Shown in pieces: positions 27,101-34,648 of a stretch of 34,648 nt of DNA. Origin of the DNA: Phycisphaeraceae bacterium (GTDB lineage: Bacteria; Planctomycetota; Phycisphaerae; Phycisphaerales; Zrk34); the NCBI GenBank assembly GCA_028284925.1, contig JANQQT010000169.1, positions 1 through 34,648 of the forward strand, given 5' to 3'. Under the pieces are notes generated by a model. That model saw only the letters and a list, made by a program, of their open reading frames with translations, did no database searches and was not told the origin of the DNA. Position 1 is the stretch's first letter. Every line of letters starts with the position of its first letter. The translations under genes and the position numbers were made by a program.

Positions 27101-27154
27101 ACATAGACCCGCCATCATCACATACATCATTCGCTCTAACATCAGACGCAACAC
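24149..27154 (-). CDS. PSD1/DUF1549-DUF1553 planctomycete cytochrome-type protein with inserted discoidin domain
   Basis: 1,001 residues from a GTG at 27154 that follows GAGG closely; ATG codons at 27142 and just downstream are alternatives. Domains in order are a signal peptide, a planctomycete cytochrome C domain with the haem-binding CVQCHG (about 48-53), DUF1549 (about 140-400) with a second CARCHNHKFDPI, a discoidin/F5/8C-like segment (about 450-570; KWVQIDLGRVVRIDEIRVFP and GRYVRVTATKLW), and DUF1553 (about 720-990; RIVNRVWLYHFGRG-type text reads RSIVNRVWLYHFGRGIV here). It probably works outside the cytoplasmic membrane with the DUF1501 partner; the biochemical role is unknown, though polysaccharide processing has been proposed for such pairs. 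Its start region faces the ECF sigma gene. Confidence 0.93.
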   Translation of the reverse strand: MLRLMLERMMYVMMAGLCLGGSLVLGESKSAGINHFHRHVKPILERNCVQCHGEGTTKGKLALDSEQGVVAGLKAGVLSAKDGSESALIEAVKGPNPDMPKDSKPLSAAQVAELEKWIAAGAPWPKGAKLVDKRLADQKFWSLMPIRKPAVPKMEGRWGKWVKNPVDAFVAKRLLEQRLTPSGRADKRTLIRRLYFDLIGLPPSPEQAEQFLKDQSKDAFEKVVDKLLASPRYGERWARHWLDVVHYADTHGYDKDKLRPNAYPYRDYVIRSFNSDKRYDRFVQEQIAGDTLFPGTPEGVVAQGFIAAGPWDFIGHVEVPESKIDGKVARSLDRDDMVVNVFQSFMSTTVQCARCHNHKFDPISQEHYYNLHANFAAVDRAPRRYDADQATLAKRKKLMSQKTGLEAKRVLLAKKVDALKTPEMKALEKQIASLATPKKGVSPSNGYHSAFSNKAEVVKWVQIDLGRVVRIDEIRVFPARPTDWKDTPGFGYPVRFKIEVSNDVGFKKAKMIADRTKADVVNPRNLVPKFKVNGIDGRYVRVTATKLWLRDRRNYALALGEMQVYGSGELLSAGRGVTALDTIDSGRWNVKHLVDGFTSRMPIAAQFKANASMAELRSKLKKLSETVLPESVRVQQQATEREIDRVEKALGELPAQGVVYTATVHRGSGAFRGRAGLGPRPIHFLHRGDVTKPGKLVVPGVPPLVPGEPVAFNLAKGHGEGDRRAALARWVTHKRNPLTWRSIVNRVWLYHFGRGIVDSPNDFGRMGQRPTHPDLLDFLAIGFRDGGQSIKKLHKLIVMSATYQQASTMDTHRAKLDSGNRFLWRMNRRRLDAESIRDATLVLAGKMNFKMYGPAFRDFVLEKPQHSPHYEYHKHDPNDVTTHRRSIYRFLVRSQQQPFMTTLDCADPSMSVPKRNQTLTSLQALALMNNRFMLAMCEHMAKRLRGAHRDLAEQIELGYRLALSRGPTADELKVMVGFAKKHGLENTCRVLLNLNEFVFVD

Positions 27155-27355
27155 TCATCCTCACAGGACATGGTCAACATTTCAATCCTACACGATTCTT
27201 GCACCGAATTGCCCTAATCTGACCCACCGTATCAATATCGACGCATACATACCTTTTTACTGATAAGGCCCTCAGCACCACCAATTGATACCCGACCAGC
27301 CCCAAAACGCCCTTCGTCGGATATCATGGGCCAGGCCCCAAAGAGGTTCGACTAG

Positions 27356-27940
27356 GTGAGTACGGATTTAACACCAATACATCCTCAAGACAACGATGCG
27401 CACCTGCTTCCCGAAGATCAGCGGAAAAAAGCCGACACCTTCCTCCAATATTACGACCAATCCCGAGGCAGACTCTACGGCTACCTCCTCGCAATGGTCT
27501 ACGACCCACACACCGCTGAAGAACTCCTCCAGGAATCCAGCCTCGTCCTCTGGCGTGAATTCGACAAATTCGAACAGGGAACAAACTTCTGGGCATGGGC
27601 GAGCATTGTCGCGCTCAACCGCGTCCGAAACTGGCGAAGAAAGAAGAACCGAAACGCAGTCATCGTCTCCGATGACCTCGTCGACAGCCTCGCCGCCCAA
27701 CACGCCGACATGACTCACGAACTGGACGATCGCTGGGATACCCTCCAACGCTGTCTCCAAAACCTCCGCGACAAAGACGCCGAAATGATCAGAAAGTTCT
27801 ACACCGAAAACATGACTGCCCAGAACCTTGCCGATGAGCAGGGCCGTTCCATCTTCGGCGTCAGAAAATCCATCCACCGAATCCGAAAACAACTCCACCA
27901 ATGCGTCGATACCCAGTCCGCCGGAGAAGAAAACACATGA
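27356..27940 (+). CDS. ECF RNA polymerase sigma factor (Rhodopirellula/Verrucomicrobium type)
   Basis: 194 residues starting at GTG, with GAGGT about nine bases upstream. Sigma region 2 is seen at about 30-100 (GYLLAMVYDPHTAEELLQES, FWAWASIVALNRVRNW) and region 4 at about 130-185, with a helix-turn-helix NMTAQNLADEQGRSIFGVRK followed by basic RIRKQL. This matches the sigma-70 ECF subfamily linked to FecR-like proteins in planctomycetes and Verrucomicrobia. Its stop overlaps the start of the FecR/LamG gene (ATGA), so the pair is coupled, and that membrane protein may act as its anti-sigma or sensor partner. It is divergent from the PSD1-DUF1501 operon, a plausible target. Confidence 0.93.
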   Translation: MSTDLTPIHPQDNDAHLLPEDQRKKADTFLQYYDQSRGRLYGYLLAMVYDPHTAEELLQESSLVLWREFDKFEQGTNFWAWASIVALNRVRNWRRKKNRNAVIVSDDLVDSLAAQHADMTHELDDRWDTLQRCLQNLRDKDAEMIRKFYTENMTAQNLADEQGRSIFGVRKSIHRIRKQLHQCVDTQSAGEENT

Positions 27941-29673
27941 ACACTCCCATGACGGACCCCCACGATGAACTCCGCGGGCTTGCAGACAAACTGTGCGACG
28001 GGACCGCCCAGGATACGGACATCCAGCGCATTCAGGAACTGCTCACCAATAATCAGGACGCCCAGCGTTACTACCTCCGCTACATGGACATGCACGGTCG
28101 CCTCTCCGGCCAAAACCCCACCAACGCTCCCGGTGGCGTCAAACGCATGACACTCCAACAAATCATCCTCGACTTCGACGATGGCGGCCACGAACGCGGA
28201 TTCTCCACCATTCCACCCGAACCACAAAAAGCATTACCCGGTGCAGACCCCACACTCGGCGCATGGCGAAAGGTCAGCATGGTCTGCGTAGGCGTTGCCG
28301 TCCTCATCATGGCCATCTTTCTTCTCAAGCCACATACCCCGCTCCACAAACCTATCGCCAAACTTGCCGATCACGCCCGCTCCGCCACGGTAACCGCTCT
28401 CGCCTCCAACCAGAAACTCTTTGTAGGCGAGGAATTGGAAATCGGCGAATACCGCATCGCCGGCGGAAACGCCACCCTCCGTTTTACCAACGGCGTAACC
28501 ATCAACATTCTTTCCGATGCTTCTATCAAAATTGAGAGCCCCAACCGCATCTCCCTTCAGAGCGGAACCTTTCTCGTCGACGTCCCACCCTCGGCCCGGC
28601 AATTCGAAACACAAACATCATCCGTCAGGATCGCCAACGCAGGCGTCAAGTTTGGCCTTACCGTTCAAAAAGATAACCCCACATCAGTCCACAACTTCAC
28701 CGGCAAAGTCGACGTCATCGCTCTCAACTGGCGACCCATCCACTATTGGAACTTCAACCAAGTCACCTCCGACCCACACGTCAAGGATCTGGCCGGTGAC
28801 GCACACGGTACAAAAACTGCGAACGCCAAACCCGTCAAAGGACTCGTCGGACGCCGGGCGCTCGATTTTGACAACACACCCAACGCCAAGGTCCAGGTCG
28901 GCAGCGGCGGCGCAAAAACACTCGGCACCGGCTCATTCGCCGTTCGCCAGTCCGTCTCCATCGAAGTCGTCTTCACCTCCCGATGGACCGGCAACGGAGC
29001 ATCCACCGGCGATGAACTGGACTACGACCAGATCTTCCGCAAGCAGGATCAGGGCATGCGCATCATCCTCCTGAGTTTTCAAAACGACAACCACATCCAC
29101 ACCCGACTCCCCCGATTTGAAGACAAAGGCCCAACCCTCGCATTCGGCCTCAAAAAACAGGTCCCCGGAGCCGACTACCACGAACTGGAAATCCGTCTCG
29201 ACGGCAAAGACGGTCGCCCCTCCCTCAAAGATATCACCGATGGAAACCTCCACCACGTCGTCGCAACCTACGATAGCCGCACAGGCATCAAGGCGATCTA
29301 TCTCGATGGCAAGCTCCAGGCCAAACACGCTTATCCACCCGGCACACAGATGATGGTCGGCGGTCCCGGCAACGTCACCATCGGTAACACCCCCATCGCA
29401 CCCGCTGGCGCCGAACCCTTCAATGGCATCCTCGATGAAGTCGCCTTCTACGATGTCGCAATCACCCCAAGTGAAGTCGCCACGCACTACAAGAACATCA
29501 TGGACAACCGGGACTACTTCGGCTTCGACCCCGATATCGAGACACCGCTCAAAGATCGTCAACGCACCTACCACCTCAACTCCGGCGACGCCTACGATTT
29601 CGACGACCGAAGCGGCTACCTCATCGGCGAGGTCAAATTCAACCCAAAGCGATTCAACGTAGGGGACCGGTGA
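27937..29673 (+). CDS. FecR-like / LamG-domain membrane protein, partner of the sigma factor
   Basis: 578 residues from the ATG overlapping the sigma stop (ATGA); an upstream in-frame ATG at 27901 lies inside the sigma gene and is unlikely. The cytoplasmic N-terminus (residues 1-108; LADKLCDGTAQDTDIQRIQE, QRYYLRYMDMHGRL) resembles the anti-sigma-like part of planctomycete FecR proteins. A single membrane helix (about 113-130) follows. A FecR domain is at about 150-260 (GNATLRFTNGVTINILSDAS, LVDVPPSARQF), then a LamG-like jellyroll domain at about 266-530 (IHYWNFNQ, HHVVATYDSRTGIKAIYLDG, FNGILDEVAFYDVAI). It probably senses an outside ligand, perhaps a glycan, and controls the sigma factor. 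Confidence 0.92.
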   Translation: MNTPMTDPHDELRGLADKLCDGTAQDTDIQRIQELLTNNQDAQRYYLRYMDMHGRLSGQNPTNAPGGVKRMTLQQIILDFDDGGHERGFSTIPPEPQKALPGADPTLGAWRKVSMVCVGVAVLIMAIFLLKPHTPLHKPIAKLADHARSATVTALASNQKLFVGEELEIGEYRIAGGNATLRFTNGVTINILSDASIKIESPNRISLQSGTFLVDVPPSARQFETQTSSVRIANAGVKFGLTVQKDNPTSVHNFTGKVDVIALNWRPIHYWNFNQVTSDPHVKDLAGDAHGTKTANAKPVKGLVGRRALDFDNTPNAKVQVGSGGAKTLGTGSFAVRQSVSIEVVFTSRWTGNGASTGDELDYDQIFRKQDQGMRIILLSFQNDNHIHTRLPRFEDKGPTLAFGLKKQVPGADYHELEIRLDGKDGRPSLKDITDGNLHHVVATYDSRTGIKAIYLDGKLQAKHAYPPGTQMMVGGPGNVTIGNTPIAPAGAEPFNGILDEVAFYDVAITPSEVATHYKNIMDNRDYFGFDPDIETPLKDRQRTYHLNSGDAYDFDDRSGYLIGEVKFNPKRFNVGDR

Positions 29674-29704
29674 TTCAACAACCCACACCGATGAGACATC
29701 AAAC

Positions 29705-30631
29705 ATGAAACAACACGAGTCAACCTCAGACCTCATCCAGTTATCCCGCCGCGCCGCGCTGGTCGGCGGCGGACTACTCTTGACAGGATGCTCATCTTGG
29801 ACAAAGGAGGCGGGAGTGAAAGACCACCCCATACAGAAGCCGCTGCAAATCGGTTTGATCACCGACCTCCACTACGCCGACAAACCCACGCGCGGCACGC
29901 GGCACTACCGCGATTCACTCACCAAACTCGACCACGCCGTCAAACACATCAACAAAGCCAATTGCCACTTCACCGTCGAGCTCGGCGACCTCATCGACGC
30001 CGCCGACGATGTCCCCACCGAGTTACGCTACCTCAAGACCATCGACACCGTCATGGCCAAACTCACCGCCCCCCGACACTACGTCCTTGGTAACCACTGC
30101 GTCGACACGCTCTCCAAAAAGGAATTCATCGCCAACAGTGGCGCACAAGCCGCCCACTACTCATGGGACCACGCAGGCTGGCACTTCATCATCCTCGATG
30201 CCTGTTACACACACGAGTTCAAGTCATACCAGCGTAAGAACTTCAAGTGGACCGACCCCAACATACCGCCTCAAGAAATCGATTGGCTCAAAAAGGACCT
30301 GAAATCAACGAAAAACCCCACCATTGTGTTCGTCCACCAACGTCTCGACCTCGATCCACCGCACAACTACGCCGTCAGACAGAGCGGCCAGGTCCGCAAG
30401 GTGTTGGAGGAATCCAATAAAGTCATCGCCGTCCTGCAGGGCCACTATCATCGGAACGTGTACAAAGAAATCAACGATATCCACTACTGCACACTCGCCG
30501 CCATGGTCGAAGGCCCAGGCCTGAAAAACAATGCCTACGGCCTCATGGAGCTATCCCCCAACCAAAACATCAAAATCACCGGCTTCGGTAACATGACCGG
30601 ATTCCAAACCGCCTCAAAAACCGATCAATAA
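29705..30631 (+). CDS. Exported metallophosphoesterase, Tat-type lipoprotein
   Basis: 308 residues. The N-terminus has both a twin-arginine (LSRRAALVGGG) and a lipobox (LLTGC, Cys29), indicating a folded, lipid-anchored protein. The calcineurin-like phosphoesterase motifs are complete: Asp54 and His56 in ITDLHYAD, GDLID at 94-98, GNH at 129-131, VFVHQRLD, and GHYHRN. These bind two metal ions and hydrolyse phosphomonoesters or diesters. The substrate is unknown. It lies 31 bases after the FecR/LamG gene, on the same strand, and is probably the third gene of that operon. No clear terminator was seen after it. Confidence 0.92.
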   Translation: MKQHESTSDLIQLSRRAALVGGGLLLTGCSSWTKEAGVKDHPIQKPLQIGLITDLHYADKPTRGTRHYRDSLTKLDHAVKHINKANCHFTVELGDLIDAADDVPTELRYLKTIDTVMAKLTAPRHYVLGNHCVDTLSKKEFIANSGAQAAHYSWDHAGWHFIILDACYTHEFKSYQRKNFKWTDPNIPPQEIDWLKKDLKSTKNPTIVFVHQRLDLDPPHNYAVRQSGQVRKVLEESNKVIAVLQGHYHRNVYKEINDIHYCTLAAMVEGPGLKNNAYGLMELSPNQNIKITGFGNMTGFQTASKTDQ

Positions 30632-30787
30632 GGGAATCAACAAACCACCCCATTGCTTGCCTCTCTACCTCTCAACTGGATTTACGAAACAATCCAAAAC
30701 ACCACTTATTGGAAGCAAAACCTGCAAAAAATCGAGCAAGACAAGGTCAAATTACGCAATTCCGCGCATCTGGGGTAAGTTCAGCGG

Positions 30788-32638
<1,851 letters not shown>

Positions 32639-33056
32639 GGGGTGTACCTCTGGGAAACAGGTGATTGGATGTATCATTATCGGAATTTGCGGCAGTTCGA
32701 TGTGAGTTTAGGCGCGGGGATTGGTGTGAGGGCGTGTGAGAAGCGTAGTTAATGGGTGAAATCGGCGGTAATGGGGGCTGGGGTAAGTGAAAAGGGGGAT
32801 TTCGAGGTAAATTTGGGGCAGGTTGTGGGTGGAGAAACGCAATGAGATAGAGGGGCGTGACGTGGGAGTCGGGTAGCGGATGGGGGCGGTAGATTGGGAA
32901 ATTGGTGGGTTGAAAGGGATCGAAACGGGAAAAATGGGTGTGTTTTTGGGGTGTAAATGGCGCGAAAGTGTGTTTTTTGGTGTGTTTTTGGGCGGAATAG
33001 CGAACGAATTGTGCGCCCCCGGAATTTGGTGAAGAGGTTTTAAGGAGGATAAGCGA

Positions 33057-33089
33057 ATGACTGTAAGGTATTGGAATATAAAGAGTTAG
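33057..33089 (+). CDS. Possible 10-residue peptide with near-perfect ribosome-binding site
   Basis: ATG at 33057, stop TAG at 33087-33089, giving MTVRYWNIKS. The site AAGGAGGAT at 33042-33050 is an almost ideal Shine-Dalgarno at eight bases. A terminator hairpin starts 18 bases after the stop. The arrangement recalls a leader peptide/attenuator, but no plus-strand gene follows. It could be a remnant of a lost gene or chance. Confidence 0.25.
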   Translation: MTVRYWNIKS

Positions 33090-33107
33090 ATTCAAGCATT
33101 AGATTTG

Positions 33108-33141
33108 ACGTACTTTTGGTGCGCACCAGAGGTACGTTTTT
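33108..33141 (+). terminator. Strong intrinsic terminator on the plus strand with no assigned gene
   Basis: The arms ACGTACTTTTGGT (33108-33120) and ACCAGAGGTACGT (33125-33137) pair fully on the plus-strand RNA with two G-U wobbles, with a GCGC tetraloop and a T run to 33141. Outer repeats ATTCAAG (33090-33096) and CTTGAAT (33142-33148) frame it. On the minus strand the wobbles become A-C mismatches, so the plus orientation is favoured, although it might weakly end the PEP-CTERM gene at 33313. Confidence 0.65.
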
Positions 33142-33312
33142 CTTGAATGAGATTTTCATCCTATGAGTCTTAGAGAAAAGGGTGCGTGAATCGTTTTGAT
33201 TTCTATCCAAATCGCGCGGGTCGAGATGCAAGCCACGTGATGATTCGTAAGTTGTTCGAGATCGAATCCCAATTAACAAAATTAAGCAACAGTCCTGCGT
33301 GAGTACTGGTGG

Positions 33313-34648
33313 CTAATGAGATTCACGTCTGACGAAGAGTGCGAGAGCAATCGGGAATAGGAGGACGGTAGCAGATGGTTCGGGGATGGTGGAGAGAGTG
33401 GCGACGGGTCCGCCGGCTACTGTGCCGAAGTTTGCGTGCCAGATTTCATAGTCAAGAGAATTCGTGATTCCGTCGCCATTAAAGTCTGCGCGGCGTACAC
33501 CGGATTCGTGGGTTTGGCCGTAATTTGATTGGTAGGTGAGAAAGTCAAATCCATCGACGTCGCCATCGAAATCCGTATCTCCGTTAGATACGGATCGGAC
33601 GTAAATATCCTGAAGTGCCGTGAGGGTGATGACGCCCTGGGGATTCACCGCCACTGAAAAAAGCGAGATTTCCGCTCCATCATCATAATGAGAAATTGTG
33701 TCAAAGGAACCAGAAATACTATCAGCAAAAGCAACGTCGAATTCCGTATTCTCAGGTATAAGAAAGTCCTCGGCCAATAATGCGACTTCAAAGTTCCCGC
33801 CATTTAATTCGATTTGACCAATCACGTTGAGGACATCAAACTCGCCCTCGTTGGGGCCGGAGATTTCTATACGTAGGTTTGCATCGGTTTCGTGGGAGTA
33901 TTGGCCATCAATTGTCAGGATGCCTGATGAAAATCCGGGACTGACTGTTGCGCCCTCGTTTGAGATATCGCCATCGATTGTTCCGCTCCCGGCAATGACT
34001 CCGTTTGTAACTGTAGTGGAACCTATTTGTAGGATTGCGCCGCTATCAACTTCAAGACGCCCAGTGATATCGTTCGATAAGGCTACCCGACTGAGACTCA
34101 ACGTTCCACCTTCAGCGCGGAGGGTACCACGGTTGTATAGAGTTACGCCATAAATGAGTCCTTGCCCACGGATGATGTGGTCGGGGTCATTGGTCAAGGT
34201 ACTGATGGAAAAACCGTTGCCGCGAATCTGCGTATTTCCATCGGTCATCGTTAATTGTCCATCACCATCAAATGTGGCTGAATTATTTGCGAGTATCAGA
34301 AAATGACGTGAAAAATCGGCGCGGCCGTCGAACGTCAAAGTCCCATTGTTATTGATGACGCCAGAAATACGGATGAAGGAACTTAGCGCTACCGTTCCAG
34401 TTACTGTCACGTCAGACAGTGCATAAGCGGCAATTGTGCTACCGTTTTCGCCGTGAATTCGGCCACCAGAGATCGAACCGCGACCCAACGAACCATTTGA
34501 CGCAATCTCAATTCGACCATCGGTATTATCAATTATTACGCCACCACCAAATTGCAGGGTACCGTTTTCGGCACGGAGAGTACCCCGATTATTCAGAGTT
34601 AGCGATTCGATGGAGCCCTGGCCGCGAATGGTGTGTTCGGGGCCATTG
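33313..34648 (-). CDS. Dockerin-like, PEP-CTERM-anchored surface protein (5' end outside window)
   Basis: The frame is open from the window edge to a stop at 33313-33315, giving at least 444 residues; the TTG at 34488 is not a start, since coding sequence continues upstream (HTIRGQGSIESLTLNNRGTL). The body is a beta-solenoid-like repeat array rich in Gly, Asn and Thr. A repeat of over 100 residues is visible in HTIRGQGS and HIIRGQGL, each followed by NRGTLRAE.GTL. A conserved autotransporter-like segment AGSGTIDGDI plus VSPGFSSGILTIDG precedes two EF-hand-like dockerin halves (GDTDFDGDVDGFDFLTYQ and ADFNGDGITNSLDYEIW). The end is a canonical PEP-CTERM signal, IPEPSATVLLFPIALALF plus VRRESH, for exosortase processing. 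A secreted or surface structural role is inferred. Confidence 0.88.
   Translation of the reverse strand, partial: NGPEHTIRGQGSIESLTLNNRGTLRAENGTLQFGGGVIIDNTDGRIEIASNGSLGRGSISGGRIHGENGSTIAAYALSDVTVTGTVALSSFIRISGVINNNGTLTFDGRADFSRHFLILANNSATFDGDGQLTMTDGNTQIRGNGFSISTLTNDPDHIIRGQGLIYGVTLYNRGTLRAEGGTLSLSRVALSNDITGRLEVDSGAILQIGSTTVTNGVIAGSGTIDGDISNEGATVSPGFSSGILTIDGQYSHETDANLRIEISGPNEGEFDVLNVIGQIELNGGNFEVALLAEDFLIPENTEFDVAFADSISGSFDTISHYDDGAEISLFSVAVNPQGVITLTALQDIYVRSVSNGDTDFDGDVDGFDFLTYQSNYGQTHESGVRRADFNGDGITNSLDYEIWHANFGTVAGGPVATLSTIPEPSATVLLFPIALALFVRRESH

Larger units (their letters stand above)
32639..33312. other. 674-base gap upstream of glmS with unexplained plus-strand signals
   Basis: The plus strand of 32690-33000 is very poor in C and contains many G runs. 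The motif GTGTGTTTTTGG recurs three times at about 32938, 32968 and 32979. A 50-codon plus-strand ORF lies at 32880-33032, directly after an in-frame stop and without a good ribosome-binding site. A near-perfect Shine-Dalgarno (AAGGAGG) leads into a 10-codon ORF at 33057-33089, followed by a strong hairpin. The minus strand must hold the glmS promoter; GATAAT in the complement of about 32674-32683 is one candidate -10. The 181-codon minus-strand frame here is low-complexity and not believed. Confidence 0.5.

Noticed and set aside
28933-29862. Minus-strand open frame of 309 codons
   Set aside because: It is antisense to the FecR/LamG gene and crosses into the next gene; Val/Asp-rich shadow.
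30632-30787. Terminator between the phosphoesterase gene and glmS
   Set aside because: No stem with a T tract on either strand was found by eye.
32639-32760. Possible glmS ribozyme or riboswitch in the glmS leader
   Set aside because: I could not find the conserved ribozyme core or a plausible pseudoknot; the leader is C/A-rich and weakly structured.
33040-33279. Minus-strand open frame of 79 codons after the PEP-CTERM gene
   Set aside because: It starts with TTG, has no ribosome-binding site and no recognisable feature, and overlaps the plus-strand hairpin.

Overview
The window comes from a bacterium of the phylum Planctomycetota. The evidence is family content: a DUF1549/DUF1553 'planctomycete cytochrome' protein paired with a DUF1501 protein, an ECF sigma factor of the Rhodopirellula/Verrucomicrobium type next to a FecR-LamG membrane protein, ThuA and Gfo/Idh proteins with export signals, a neutral-ceramidase-like lipoprotein, and two dockerin/PEP-CTERM surface proteins, one built from T5SS/PEP-CTERM-associated repeats. 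The PEP-CTERM proteins and the Agl23-like (TIGR03663) glycosyltransferase fit class Phycisphaerae, but class cannot be settled from the sequence alone. I see no phage, insertion sequence, CRISPR array, tRNA or rRNA.

Layout. 1-2492 (-): a PQQ-type beta-propeller protein, cut by the window edge, that appears to carry a methyltransferase-like segment between propeller blades. 2656-10614 (+): a sugar isomerase/epimerase, a membrane-anchored protein with four discoidin-like repeats and collagen-like spacers (last repeat frameshifted), a multi-pass glycosyltransferase, a short-chain dehydrogenase and a CPBP membrane protease. 10633-11496 (-): an alpha/beta hydrolase. 11633-16985 (+): a PEP-CTERM repeat protein, a thioredoxin-fold protein, a methyltransferase and a ThuA protein. 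17233-18582 (-): a Gfo/Idh oxidoreductase. 18902-21592 (+): ceramidase-like lipoprotein, GNAT acetyltransferase and a small lipoprotein. 21692-27154 (-): fibro-slime protein, DUF1501 and PSD1 proteins. 27356-30631 (+): ECF sigma factor, FecR/LamG protein and metallophosphoesterase. 30788-32638 (-): glmS. 33313-34648 (-): a second dockerin/PEP-CTERM protein, cut by the window edge.

How the genes may work together. Most products are predicted to be exported, lipid-anchored or membrane-bound, which suggests cell-envelope and extracellular-polymer handling. The sigma/FecR-LamG/phosphoesterase genes form a tight unit (ATGA overlap) divergent from the PSD1-DUF1501 pair. The remaining genes are mostly monocistronic or in loose pairs. 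Clear intrinsic terminators separate thuA from the Gfo/Idh gene (one for each) and the small lipoprotein from the fibro-slime gene (bidirectional).

The least explained stretch is the 674-base gap between glmS and the last PEP-CTERM gene. Its + strand is extremely poor in C and rich in G runs. It carries a near-perfect Shine-Dalgarno, a 10-codon ORF and a strong terminator hairpin, with no + strand gene to account for them. The strand composition also flips: the + strand is G-rich up to about 11 kb, C-rich from about 14.5 to 30.7 kb whatever the gene direction, then abruptly G-rich again, as if a block of about 16 kb had been inverted.
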